A stretch of DNA of 32,056 bases from assembly GCF_001854805.1 (NCBI RefSeq), contig NZ_MBLO01000220.1, forward strand, positions 162,833 to 194,888. Direction: 5' to 3'. The stretch comes from Pseudofrankia coriaricola. Lineage in GTDB: Bacteria > Actinomycetota > Actinomycetes > Frankiales > Frankiaceae. Position numbers and translations under genes: made by a program. Of this stretch, positions 1 to 8,914 are shown in pieces; positions within the stretch are counted from its first letter, which is position 1; each line of letters begins with the position of its first letter. The notes beneath the pieces are model-generated. The model searched no databases and had not been told where the DNA came from. It worked only from the letters and a program-made list of their open reading frames with translations.

Positions 1-1730
1 CCCGGCTGCGCCACCGGATCGAGGCGTCGCCGCTGGCCGACGAGGAGCTCGCCGCCGATGTGGCCGCCGAGGCCGCCGGCCAGGCGCGGGCGGGCAGGTG
101 GGCGGCGGCCGCCGAGCTGTGGCTCGCCGCCACGCGGCTGACGGCCGACGGGGCCGGCCGCGACGAGTACCTGACGAACGCGGTCATGGTCGGCGTCTAC
201 GGCGGGCAGGTCGAGGCGGTGACCCGCGCGGTCGCCGCCGCGGGCCCGCCCGCGGACCCGGCCCGCCGGCACTTCGTGTCCGGGGCGCTCGCGCTGGTCC
301 ACGGCGACTTCCCCAGCGGCACCGCCGCGCTGCGGCGTGCCTGGGCCGAGCTCGAGCAGACCCCGCGGGCGCCGCTGGCCCGGCTCGTCGCCGAGTCCCT
401 GGTGATCGCCATGATCCGGCACGGCAGCTACGACGCGGCCGCCACCTGGGCCGAGCGGGCCGCCGACGCCGACGAGGGCGCGGCGCTGCACCCCCCGTAC
501 GTGCTCGGCCATCTGGCCGTCACCGCCAACCTGAGCTGCGGTCGCATCGACCAGGCCCGCGCCCTGGTCGACGCCGCCGCGGCGCGGCTCGGCCCGGGCC
601 AGGCCGACGGCGAGGCCGCCGGCGCGGTCCGCCTGATGCGCGGCAACCTCCTGCTGGCCCTGGACCAGCCGGTCGCGGCTCTGGGCGAGCTGCGGGCGGC
701 CGCGGCCCTGCTGCGCCGCGGCCAGCCCACCCTCGGCATCGGACTGTCCGCGCTGCTCAGCCTGTCGATCGCGGAGTACCAGCTGGGCCACTGGGACGAC
801 TCGGTCGCGCACGGCGCGCTCGGCGCGTCCATCGCCCTCGACAGCGAGCAGGGCTGGCTCGCCGGCCCGCTGCTCTGCTGGACCGTGATACCGCTCGCGG
901 GGCGCGGGGCCGCCGAGACGGCCACCTACCTGCGGCAGGCGGAGACCGTCTTCGCGGCGAGCATCGACGCGCCGGCGGAGACGCTGGCGATCACGCGGGC
1001 GCGGATCGCGCACGCCGCCGACGACCATGCCGCGATGGTGGCCGCCCTCGCCTGGTTCGACGGCGCGCCCGCCGGCGGCCAGGACCCGATCGAGCCGAGC
1101 GCGCTGCCGTGGCGACCGCTGTACGCCGAGGCTCTCGCCCATCTCGGCCGCCCCGACGAGGCCCACCGGGTCCTCGTCCCGTGGGAGAACGCGGCCGCGG
1201 CCCGACGGCACCGCTCCGCCCGGCTCGCCGGCCTGCGGGTCCGCGCCGCCGTCTGGCGGGCCCGGGGCGACCGCGCGGCCGCCGCCCGCGCCTACCGGCA
1301 GGCCGCCGAGCTGGCCGCCGGCCTGCCGCTGCCCTTCGAACGCGCCCTGCTGGAGTACGACCACGGGACGTTCCTGCTCGCCGAGGGCCGGTCGGCCGAA
1401 GCCGTCGCCGCGCTGCGCGCCGCCCGCGAGCGGTTCGCCGGCCTCGGCGCCGTTCCCCACCTGACGCGCTGCGAGGCCCGGCTGGCCGACCGCGACGCGC
1501 CCGGCGCGCCCGCGCCGGCCCGGTCCACCCTCCCGACCAGCCGCCTCACCGCCCAGGAGCTCAACGTCGCCCGGCTGGCCGCCGAGGGCCTGTCGAACAA
1601 CGAGATAGCCGACCAGATGGTGCTGTCCGTACGCACCATCGAGTTCCACCTCAGCAACGTCTACGCGAAGCTCGGCCTGCGCCGCGCCCAGCTCGCCACC
1701 GCGCTTCTGCAGCGGCCGCCGGCCGGCTGA
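1..1730 (+). CDS. LuxR-family transcriptional regulator, large LAL/MalT-like type (5' end outside window)
   Basis: The frame is open to the left edge, so the true start lies outside; the GTG at 60 is only an internal codon. The visible part is about 575 codons. Most of it is Ala/Leu/Arg-rich helical repeat sequence resembling the TPR-like region of LAL regulators. The last 57 residues (nt 1545-1715) are a typical GerE/LuxR helix-turn-helix, with LTAQELNVARL, the recognition segment SNNEIADQMVLSVRTIEFHL and NVYAKLGL. LAL proteins normally begin with an AAA/STAND ATPase domain, which would lie upstream. The product is probably an ATP-dependent transcriptional activator acting in the cytoplasm; its target is not visible. 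The next gene follows after 149 bp. Confidence 0.9.
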   Translation, partial: RLRHRIEASPLADEELAADVAAEAAGQARAGRWAAAAELWLAATRLTADGAGRDEYLTNAVMVGVYGGQVEAVTRAVAAAGPPADPARRHFVSGALALVHGDFPSGTAALRRAWAELEQTPRAPLARLVAESLVIAMIRHGSYDAAATWAERAADADEGAALHPPYVLGHLAVTANLSCGRIDQARALVDAAAARLGPGQADGEAAGAVRLMRGNLLLALDQPVAALGELRAAAALLRRGQPTLGIGLSALLSLSIAEYQLGHWDDSVAHGALGASIALDSEQGWLAGPLLCWTVIPLAGRGAAETATYLRQAETVFAASIDAPAETLAITRARIAHAADDHAAMVAALAWFDGAPAGGQDPIEPSALPWRPLYAEALAHLGRPDEAHRVLVPWENAAAARRHRSARLAGLRVRAAVWRARGDRAAAARAYRQAAELAAGLPLPFERALLEYDHGTFLLAEGRSAEAVAALRAARERFAGLGAVPHLTRCEARLADRDAPGAPAPARSTLPTSRLTAQELNVARLAAEGLSNNEIADQMVLSVRTIEFHLSNVYAKLGLRRAQLATALLQRPPAG

Positions 1731-1879
1731 GCGTCCGGGCGTGTGCTCGGGGCGCGGCCCCGTGGAAAAGCCCGTGCAAATCCCGGTGCCGGCGGCGGGT
1801 CCACGGGGCTACCGTCAGACCTTCCCGTCGGCCTCGCGGCACAGGTCGACCTCCGTGCCCTGCCAGAAGGAACCTCACG

Positions 1880-2044
1880 ATGCGGGTCATCGTCACGCTG
1901 CACCGCGCCGCCGACGGCCGCCCCCATGGCGACGTCCAGCTCGACGGCGACCAGGACACCCACCCGTTCTCCGGGTGGATGGAGCTCCTCCAGCTCCTCG
2001 AGCAGGCAGCCGCGCCGGCACCGCCCCCTGGCACCGCCGGTTGA
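1880..2044 (+). CDS. Small hypothetical protein (54 aa)
   Basis: This is a short ORF that starts ATG and ends TGA. A good ribosome binding site, AGAAGGA, lies about 8 nt upstream (1864-1870). The protein begins MRVIVTLHRAADGRPHGDVQ, then has a predicted short helix around FSGWMELLQLLEQAA and a Pro/Ala-rich end. The layout suggests a small beta-alpha fold with no membrane segment and no cysteines. The RBS and the clean protein-like composition make it a likely real gene, but I do not recognise the family. It lies 149 bp after the LuxR gene on the same strand and might be co-transcribed with it. Confidence 0.6.
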   Translation: MRVIVTLHRAADGRPHGDVQLDGDQDTHPFSGWMELLQLLEQAAAPAPPPGTAG

Positions 2045-2134
2045 CGGGACGGTCCGCGCCGGTGGTCGCGCCGCGGGCGGCGAACGACGCGGTCGCGGCA
2101 CGACGTCGACTCACGAGCGACCGGTGGCTGCTTT

Positions 2135-2448
2135 CCCACCGGCGGCCGGACAGCCGCCGCGAGTTGCTATGTTCCTGGAATTTTGTTTTCGTGTTGCTGG
2201 CACGGTCGCGGTCGATTCGAGGTTCGCCGGTCGCGTGCCGTTCTGTGCTACACAGTAGGATCAGGGCGCGTCGGGGTGGACGCCATCTTGACCGGTAGCG
2301 AGAGTCGACGGAAACGAGGGTCGGCAGTACCGCGTCCACCGGACGTCGCATTCTCCGTCCGCACGAATACTTTCGCCGGCGCCGGTGGGCGCGGCGCCCG
2401 CAGACCACGCCGCGCGAGAGCCGGCGGCCTCGTCGCACGGGGGGCACC
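2135..2448. repeat. Upstream part of the tandem duplication, copy A (promoter region of the kinase-less FN3 protein)
   Basis: This gene-free stretch is similar to 4093-4404. Shared blocks include CCACCGGCGGCCG, CGAGTTGCT followed by an AT-richer patch (2161-2200 against 4135-4180), GCGCGTCGGGGTG, a CACCATCTTG-like block, a CGCATTCT..GTCCG block and GCACGGGGGGCA just before the start. The similarity runs directly into the coding sequence, so the duplication took the promoter region with it. The T-rich patch at 2177-2200 stands out in this GC-rich DNA and is a plausible promoter location, but I could not fix a -10/-35 pair. The stretch 2045-2134 shows nothing recognisable. Confidence 0.65.
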
Positions 2449-3852
2449 ATGAGCGAGACCCAGTCCGAAGCCACGACGATCGCGGACGCCGCCGCCGGGG
2501 ACCTCGACTCCGCTTCCACGGGCCAGGACACCGCTCAGGAGGAGCCTGCCGCCGCCGAGGCGGTGACTCCAGGCGGCGAGTCCGCTCAGACGGACGCGGA
2601 CGTCGCGGGAGCGGTTTCCGCGAAGGCGGTCGTGGCTGAGGCGGAGCCTGTCCTCGCGGACGGGGCCAGCCCAGTTGTCGATGACGCCGAAGTACCGGCG
2701 CCGAGCGAGGACCTGGCCACCGATCTGTCCGGGCTGGAGCCGATCGCCGCGTGGCAGGGCAGTGGCTCCTCCCCACCCTTCGCCGGACGGCGCGGCCCGC
2801 GCCGCGGCACGGCATGGTTCGCGTCTGGCCGGTCGAAGCGCCCTGTGCTGCCGGTGCCGGCGATCATCACGCTTGTCGTTCTGGTGACACTGGCCGGCGT
2901 CACGGTTCCCCTCGCCCTGCGCACCGCCGACCGGAACGCCTATCTGACATCCAGCGGACCTGACGTCACCGATGGCGGCGCGACCGTGGCAGCTCCGCCG
3001 GGCAGGGCCGAGGACGCGGCCGGCGGGTCGGTCACCCTCCCGGGACAGAGTTCTGCACGGTCCGGCCAGAGCCCGCCCAGCACCGGGGCCACCGTCCGGG
3101 GAAGCGGCACCTCGCCGTCCGGTGGCGGCACGCGCCAGCCGAACGGCCCGGGTACCCAGCAGCCCGGTGGCAACGGCGGCTCTGACGGCTCGGGCGTGGG
3201 CGCCAACCCCCAGAGCAACGCGGGCGCCCCGGCGCCGCAGGTGCCCGGTGCGCCAGGGATGCAGGCCCGCCCGGTGCCGGGCGGCGTCGAGGTGACGATC
3301 ACCGAGCCGACGGGTGGCGGGATCGCGTCGAGCTACGTCGTCACGGCCGACCCGGGCGGCACCACGTCGCTGTCAGCTCCGGGCACGGTCACCATTCAGG
3401 TCGACAGCTGCGCGCAGACGGCTGTCAGCGCACGCGCCACCAATGCCGCCGGCACGTCGGCCGCGGCCAGTCGCACGCTCGTCGGCTGCGTCGCGCCCTC
3501 AGTGCCTCGCAACGTCACTCTGACCAAGCTGCCGCCACAGGCGAGCGATCCCACCGGGCACAACCTGGTGTCCTGGACCGCTCCGACGGAGACGGGCGGC
3601 ACGGGTGTGGCGGTCGACTACATCGTCCGGGTCTACATATCGTCGGAAAACGTCACCTCCGTGAGTAGCTATACGGTGACGGGTACCAGCTATCTGCGGA
3701 GCAACGCGTCCGGTCGCGACCCATACATCAAGATCACCGTCGCGGCGCGCAATCCCGCTGGTGAAAGCGCTGAGGTAGTCGTTTACCGCGGCAGCGGCCC
3801 CACGGACGTCACCAGCGTGACGCCCCTGACTCCGGGCCCACCCGAAGCCTGA
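2449..3852 (+). CDS. Membrane-anchored FN3-repeat protein, kinase-less paralog of the downstream Ser/Thr kinase
   Basis: This 467-residue protein has four parts. Residues 1-88 are Ala/Glu/Asp-rich. A basic stretch (RRGPRR..GRSKRP) is followed by one hydrophobic segment at about 133-156 (IITLVVLVTLAGVTVPLAL). A long Gly/Ser/Pro/Gln linker covers about 165-262. Two fibronectin-III-like modules cover about 264-445; the second contains VPRNVTL, VSWTAP and VDYIVRVYI. The positive charges before the membrane segment predict a cytoplasmic N-terminus and an outside C-terminus. Every part aligns with the next gene except its kinase domain, which is absent here (junction near nt 2690-2720). It probably acts as a cell-surface binding or adaptor protein. 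A regulatory partner or decoy for the kinase is inference. The start is ATG preceded by a GGGGGG run. Confidence 0.8.
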   Translation: MSETQSEATTIADAAAGDLDSASTGQDTAQEEPAAAEAVTPGGESAQTDADVAGAVSAKAVVAEAEPVLADGASPVVDDAEVPAPSEDLATDLSGLEPIAAWQGSGSSPPFAGRRGPRRGTAWFASGRSKRPVLPVPAIITLVVLVTLAGVTVPLALRTADRNAYLTSSGPDVTDGGATVAAPPGRAEDAAGGSVTLPGQSSARSGQSPPSTGATVRGSGTSPSGGGTRQPNGPGTQQPGGNGGSDGSGVGANPQSNAGAPAPQVPGAPGMQARPVPGGVEVTITEPTGGGIASSYVVTADPGGTTSLSAPGTVTIQVDSCAQTAVSARATNAAGTSAAASRTLVGCVAPSVPRNVTLTKLPPQASDPTGHNLVSWTAPTETGGTGVAVDYIVRVYISSENVTSVSSYTVTGTSYLRSNASGRDPYIKITVAARNPAGESAEVVVYRGSGPTDVTSVTPLTPGPPEA

Positions 3853-4404
3853 GATACCGAACATCCAATCCGTTGTGATCGCCCAGCACCGACGCCGCTG
3901 TCGCGGAGCCCGGCGCCGACCGCGGCTGTCAACGACCCGGCGCGGATCGCCCACCAGCCCGCCATGACGTCGATCAACACCGTGCCCTGGATCGACCTGC
4001 GCGCACAGGCGAACGGCAGTAACCTCGCCGTCCCCGGACGGAGGCCACCCGCCGGGCTGCACCTGTCGGCCGCCCGCGGCCGGTCCCGGGGCCACCGGCG
4101 GCCGTCGGCCTGGACACAGGCGAACACCCATCTCGAGTTGCTGTTTTCTTGGATTGTTGTTTCCGCGTTGCCAACATGGCCGTGAGCGCCCCGTGGTGCG
4201 CCGTTCCTGCGCCGTTCCGTGCTGCACACTGAGATCCGAGCGCGTCGGGGTGCGGACACCATCTTGGCTGGAAACGGGGGCGACGGGGGTCGCGTTTGCC
4301 GGACGCCGCATTCTTCGTCCGTAAACATACTTTTCCAGTGCCGGTGGGTGGCGCACGCAGGAGGCGCCACATGGAGCCGGCGGTCTGGTTGCACGGGGGG
4401 CAAG
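3853..4404. repeat. Intergenic region between the paralogs; 4093-4404 is copy B of the duplicated upstream region
   Basis: This is 552 bp without a convincing gene. The first 240 bp show nothing I recognise. From about 4093 it repeats the DNA upstream of the first paralog with small indels; the distance from the shared GAGTTG block to the start position is 270 bp here and 288 bp in copy A. An AT-richer patch at 4135-4180 matches the one at 2161-2200. A GTG at 4219 opens a frame into the kinase, but the 62 codons it adds lie in DNA that is noncoding in copy A. Confidence 0.6.
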
Positions 4405-6972
4405 ATTAACGAGATCCAGTCCGAAGCCGCGACAAGCACGGACGCCGCCGCGGACGTCGCCGCCACGGGCGCGGGCTCCGACCAGGCGGATGCCGCCTCT
4501 ATGAAGGCGGAAACCGCCGACACAGACGTGGTCCTGTCGGACGCGGTTTTCGAGAAGGCGGCCGCCGCGGAGGCGGAACCCGTCCCCGCGGACAGCGCCG
4601 GTCCTGTTATAGATGACGCCGAGACCTCCGCCGAGCCTGGGTTTTCGCTGCGTGGCGGGGATCCGGAGCTGATCGGCAGGTACCGCGTTCTGCGGCTGCT
4701 CGGCGAGGGCGGGATGGGGTCGGTGTTCCTGGGCGAGTCGCCCGAGGGGCGCCGGGTCGCGGTGAAGGTGATCCGCTCCGACTACGCGCGGGTGCCCGAG
4801 TTCCGGACGCGGTTCGGCCGGGAGACGGCGCACGTGCGGCGGGTGGCCAAGTTCTGCACCGCGGAGGTGGTCGACGCCGACCCGGACGCGAACCTCCCCT
4901 ACCTGGTCACCGAGTTCATCCCCGGGCCGACTCTGGGGGAGGCCGTCGCCGCGGACGGCCCGCTGGCCGAGAGCGACCTGGAGCGCCTCGGCGTCAGCAT
5001 GGCCGCGGCGTTGACCGCGATCCACGCGGCCGGCATCGCGCACCGCGACCTGAAGCCGTCGAACGTGCTACTCGGGCCGTCCGGGCCACGGGTCATCGAC
5101 TTCGGCATCGCCTCGACGCTCGGCGCGACGACGATGGTCAGCCAGGACGTGACCCGGATCGGCACCCCCGCCTACATGGCCCCCGAGCAGATCCGTGGCG
5201 GCAAGGTGGGAGCGGCCGCCGACATCTTCGCGTGGGCCGGCGTGATGCTCTACGCCGCCACCGGCCGGCCCCCGTTCGGCGAGGCCGAGCCAATCGCGCT
5301 GCTCTACCGGGTCATCCATGACGACCCGGACCTGACCGGCGTGCCGGACGGCATCGTCGAGTTGGTGCGCCAGGCGTTCCGCAAGAACCCCGACGAACGC
5401 CCCACCGCGACCGGCCTGCTGCTGCGCCTGCTCGGCGACGCGGAACCCATAGCCGACCAGCGCTCGGCCGTCGCTCGCGCCCTCGACGGCTGGCACGCCG
5501 GCGCGGCGGGCGTCGGCGTCGGCGTCGGCGTCGGCCAGAGCATGGGCGGTTCTGGTGACACCGCGATGGCGGTCGGCGCCGGCTCCGCCGCGGCGGCGCC
5601 TGGGGGCATACGGCTCACGAAGCCCGCGACGGGGCCGGGGACCGCGCGACGGGCGGTCTCGGCCGACGCGCCGGCCGGCGTGGGCACGGGCGCGACCCTG
5701 TCCGACTACCCGACGTTGGTCGCCGGGTCCGCGCCGTCCGGCGCGTCTGGCGCCGCGGCGCCGTACGACGATCCGGCCGGCGACCTGTCCGGGCTGGAGC
5801 CAGTCGTCGCGCTGCCCGGAGGCGGGGAGCCGCCATCTCTTACGAGACGGCGTGGGTCACGCGTCCTGCCACGCCGGGGAGCCGCCCAGAGGTCGGCGGA
5901 CCGGTCGAAGCGCCTCGCGCCGGCGATCGTCGCGCTTGTCGCGATGGTGGCGCTGGCCGGCATCACCGTCCCGCTCGCCCTGCGCGCCTCCGACCGCGAC
6001 ACCTACCTGACGTCCGACGGGCAGGACGTCACCAACGGCGCGACCGTCGACGCGCCGTCGGGCAAGGACAGGAACGCCGGGGGCGACGGGGGCACGACCG
6101 GAGGCGGCGACGTCTCGTCGCCGGGCGGTGTGGACGCGATCGGCGCCGCGGGGCGGGGCCCGGTACGCACGGGACAGAGCCGGCCGGCCGGCGGGACCAC
6201 CTCAGGCCGAGGCGGTGCCCCGTCCTCAGGCGGCAGCGCGGGCCAGTCAGATGGCTCGGACCAGTCAAACGACTCAGGCCAGTCAAATGGCGTCCAGCCG
6301 GGCGGAGGCACCGGGAACACGGGCGGCACGAGCACCGCCCCGCAAGGCGATGCACCGACGCTACAACCACCCGGCACGCCGGGTATGCGGGTCGTATCGG
6401 TGTCCGGCGGTGTGCAGGTGACGATCAGGGCGCCCACCAGTGGCGGCGCGCCGACGACCTACGTCATCACCGCCGACCCGGGTGGCACCAAGTCGCTGCC
6501 TTCCCCCGGAACTGTCACCATCCAGGTCGACGGCTGCGCCCGTTCCACGGTCAGCGCCCGCGCCAGCAACGCCGCAGGCACGTCTCCCACCGCGACGGCC
6601 GCGGCCCTTGGATGTGTTACTCCCTCCGCCCCAAGTAACGTCACGATCCGCGCCGACTCATACAAGTCGTACACCGCCAGATGGAGCCCGGCGGCTCGGA
6701 CCGGCGGCACCGGGGTGGTCGTCGACTATGTTGTCCGGATCTACCTCTCGCACAGCATGTCGAGTTGGGTGAGCGAAATCATCATGACGGGGACGAGTTA
6801 TACGTTTGAATACAACGCCGGCAACGTCCTTAACAAGGTCACGATCGCGACGCGTAACCCAGCCGGGCAGAGCGCGGAGGTCACCGCCTATAGGGAACCT
6901 TCGCCAGACCCCAGCACTACTCCGCCCGACCCGTCGACGTCGGCTCCAGCACCATCGACGTCCAAGACCTGA
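4405..6972 (+). CDS. Transmembrane Ser/Thr protein kinase with FN3-like extracellular modules
   Basis: Counting from the ATT at 4405 gives 855 residues. After an acidic Ala-rich stretch (1-88), the Hanks-type kinase spans about 90-345. It has the glycine loop GEGGMGSV, VAVK (K121), HRDLKPSN (D215), DFG (D232) and APE (259-261), so all catalytic residues are present. A VG-rich, Ala-rich linker leads to one membrane segment (about 504-527), a Gly/Ser/Gln linker and two FN3-like modules. The kinase faces the cytoplasm and the FN3 part lies outside; it should phosphorylate Ser/Thr targets in response to an external signal. No PASTA repeats are present. The start is uncertain. The paralog's ATG aligns with ATT 4405; in-frame alternatives are GTG 4219, GTG 4348 and ATG 4501. 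It converges with the acyl-CoA synthetase 97 bp away. Confidence 0.88.
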   Translation: MNEIQSEAATSTDAAADVAATGAGSDQADAASMKAETADTDVVLSDAVFEKAAAAEAEPVPADSAGPVIDDAETSAEPGFSLRGGDPELIGRYRVLRLLGEGGMGSVFLGESPEGRRVAVKVIRSDYARVPEFRTRFGRETAHVRRVAKFCTAEVVDADPDANLPYLVTEFIPGPTLGEAVAADGPLAESDLERLGVSMAAALTAIHAAGIAHRDLKPSNVLLGPSGPRVIDFGIASTLGATTMVSQDVTRIGTPAYMAPEQIRGGKVGAAADIFAWAGVMLYAATGRPPFGEAEPIALLYRVIHDDPDLTGVPDGIVELVRQAFRKNPDERPTATGLLLRLLGDAEPIADQRSAVARALDGWHAGAAGVGVGVGVGQSMGGSGDTAMAVGAGSAAAAPGGIRLTKPATGPGTARRAVSADAPAGVGTGATLSDYPTLVAGSAPSGASGAAAPYDDPAGDLSGLEPVVALPGGGEPPSLTRRRGSRVLPRRGAAQRSADRSKRLAPAIVALVAMVALAGITVPLALRASDRDTYLTSDGQDVTNGATVDAPSGKDRNAGGDGGTTGGGDVSSPGGVDAIGAAGRGPVRTGQSRPAGGTTSGRGGAPSSGGSAGQSDGSDQSNDSGQSNGVQPGGGTGNTGGTSTAPQGDAPTLQPPGTPGMRVVSVSGGVQVTIRAPTSGGAPTTYVITADPGGTKSLPSPGTVTIQVDGCARSTVSARASNAAGTSPTATAAALGCVTPSAPSNVTIRADSYKSYTARWSPAARTGGTGVVVDYVVRIYLSHSMSSWVSEIIMTGTSYTFEYNAGNVLNKVTIATRNPAGQSAEVTAYREPSPDPSTTPPDPSTSAPAPSTSKT
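5509..5532 (+). repeat. Four 6-bp GGCGTC repeats inside the kinase gene
   Basis: Four perfect tandem GGCGTC units encode alternating Gly-Val in the linker just after the kinase domain. The repeat is in frame, so copy-number changes would alter linker length without breaking the gene. It is absent from the kinase-less paralog, which lacks this part of the protein. Confidence 0.85.
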
Positions 6973-7069
6973 CGACCAGCCCCATAAATGGCTGTCGGCC
7001 GGCCTGCTCGCCGAGGACCGCGCGGTCTGGAGCCGTGAATCCCATGGCGCACCGCGGGTACCGACGGCG

Positions 7070-8647
7070 CTATTTCAGGGAGCCGTCGGCGATCAGGGCG
7101 TGCAGGCCGCGGCGGTTGAGCTTGCCGGAGGGCAGCGTGGGGATCTCGGCGCTGGTCGCGAGGATCCAACGGGTGGGGACCTTGTAGCTGGAGAGCTGCT
7201 CGCGGGCGCGGGCCGCGAGCGACTCCACGTCGACATCGACGGCCTCGGACGCCGAGACGACGACGGCACACACCTCCTCGCCGCGGGACGGGTGGTCGAC
7301 GCCGAGGACGACGCACTGCGCGACGTCGTCGAAGGTCTCGATCACGGCCTGGACCTCCAGCGGCGAGACGTTGGCGCCGGCGGCCTTGATGAGCTCGCTG
7401 GTCCGGCCGACGTAGAACAGGCGCGGGTCGCCGTTCTTGCGGTAGACCTTGTCGCCGGTGTGGTACCAGCCGTCCGCGTCGAAGACGTCGGCGCGTTCGC
7501 GCTTGTTGTAGCCGGCCATCACACCGATGCCACGGATGAGCAGCTCGCCCATGGTGCCTGTCGGCGCCGGGCCGCCGTCGTCGAGGACGATTCGGGTTTC
7601 GGTGAACGCGAAGCTGCCGGCGGTCTCGGTGAGGCTGCGGTGGGTCGGGAAACCGTCCGGAACGTTGTTCATCGCGAGGTCCAGCGGGCCGCTCGTCAGC
7701 ATGGGGGCGCTGCTCAGGTCCCGGTCTGGGAACGTCGGGTGTTCACGCAGCTGCTGGGTGAAAGCCGGCCAGCCGACGATTCCGTTGGCCCGTTCGCGCT
7801 CGGCCAGGTCGAGCGCGGCCCCGGCTTCCAGCCGCGGGAGCACCAGCAGGGTGGCCGGCTCGTGCAGCGCGCCGGTCGCGGCCAGCACGCCGCCTATCCA
7901 GAAGAACGGCATCGCGCAGAGGACCTTCGGCGCCCAGTCGATGCCAGTGAGGCCGCGGATGGCGGCGGACCAGGTGGAGGTCTGGCGGACGACCGTGCCG
8001 TGGGTATGCAGCACGCCTTTCGGGTCCGCGGTCGAGCCCGAGGTGTGGATCATGATTGCCAGATCCGCCGGGGTGACCTCGGCCTCGACAGCCGAGAGAA
8101 TCTCGGGGCCGACCAGGGTCGGGCCCTCCTCACCCCAGGAGTCCGCGTCCCAGGCATCTGCCCACGGCCGGTCGGACGCCGAGGTGAGCACGATACGGCG
8201 CAGGTAGGGCGCCGAAGGCATTTGAAGGCGCCCGGGCTCCTGCCCGGACAGGCCGGGAAGCGCCGCCTCAAGCCGTTCGGCCACGTCGATCCTGAGCACC
8301 TGGGTGGGCGCGACCAGCAGGCCGACGTCGGCCAGGCGCAGCACCTTCCCGATCTCGGCCGGGGTGTACAGCGTGCTGAGCGGCACGGCGACCGCGCCTA
8401 TGCGGGAGGCGGCGAGCCACCAGGTGACCCACTCGGTGTCGTTGGTGAAGAACAGGCCGACCCGCGAGCCCTTGCCCATCCCGGCGGCGAGCAGCCGGCG
8501 CGCGGCGAGCGCGGAACGCCGATCCGCCTCGGCGTAGGTGAGGCGGTCGGTCGGCGTGACGACGTACGGCGTCTCGCCGAACTCGCGCACCGCGCGCCCG
8601 AGCAGCTCGGGAATGGTCGGCCGCGGCGGCGGCCCCGATGACACCAT
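7070..8647 (-). CDS. AMP-dependent acyl-CoA synthetase / ligase (ANL superfamily)
   Basis: The 525-residue protein has the ANL adenylation motifs in order. The P-loop is HTSGSTADPKG at about 201-211. LTETAG replaces the usual YGxTE. GWYHTGD and GRTSELIKAAGANVSPLEV form the hinge and A8 region, and LPSGKLNR near the end supplies the catalytic lysine (about K509). It should activate a carboxylic acid with ATP to an acyl-adenylate and transfer it to CoA; the acid is not deducible. Length fits fatty- or aryl-acid CoA ligases. The ATG at 8647 is chosen because GGGGAGAG lies about 8 nt upstream; the open frame extends much further but without coding character. It is divergent from the DUF1353 gene (267 bp gap). 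Confidence 0.92.
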   Translation of the reverse strand: MVSSGPPPRPTIPELLGRAVREFGETPYVVTPTDRLTYAEADRRSALAARRLLAAGMGKGSRVGLFFTNDTEWVTWWLAASRIGAVAVPLSTLYTPAEIGKVLRLADVGLLVAPTQVLRIDVAERLEAALPGLSGQEPGRLQMPSAPYLRRIVLTSASDRPWADAWDADSWGEEGPTLVGPEILSAVEAEVTPADLAIMIHTSGSTADPKGVLHTHGTVVRQTSTWSAAIRGLTGIDWAPKVLCAMPFFWIGGVLAATGALHEPATLLVLPRLEAGAALDLAERERANGIVGWPAFTQQLREHPTFPDRDLSSAPMLTSGPLDLAMNNVPDGFPTHRSLTETAGSFAFTETRIVLDDGGPAPTGTMGELLIRGIGVMAGYNKRERADVFDADGWYHTGDKVYRKNGDPRLFYVGRTSELIKAAGANVSPLEVQAVIETFDDVAQCVVLGVDHPSRGEEVCAVVVSASEAVDVDVESLAARAREQLSSYKVPTRWILATSAEIPTLPSGKLNRRGLHALIADGSLK

Positions 8648-8914
8648 GCGACCACTCTCCCCATGTCTGGAGCAGTGCTCCGGGCGCGAGGCCCCGCCGT
8701 CGCCGCGCGGCCTTCGGCCCCGGCCCGCTTTCGTCGCGCCCGGTCGATCCGAGGCTCGACACCGTCCAGCAGCGAACCACAGGGAACGGCTCCGGTGCAC
8801 GGTCTCGTGCCGCCTGGGGCCGGCCGCCGAGGTCGGGCCGCGCGCGTCGACGGAGCGTGCCACGATCGCCAGGAAGCCGGAAAACGTCGTCTGGTTCGTC
8901 AGGGGGAGTGTCAG

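Noticed and set aside
98-1870. Long plus-strand open frame overlapping the LuxR gene
   Set aside because: The translation is Arg/Pro/Gly-rich, typical of the shifted frame in GC-rich DNA. Only its last part, from ATG 1880, looks like a real small gene.
6806-8641. Long plus-strand open frame across the acyl-CoA synthetase
   Set aside because: It is the antisense shadow of a gene with clear adenylation motifs; its own translation is Arg/Gly-rich without domains.
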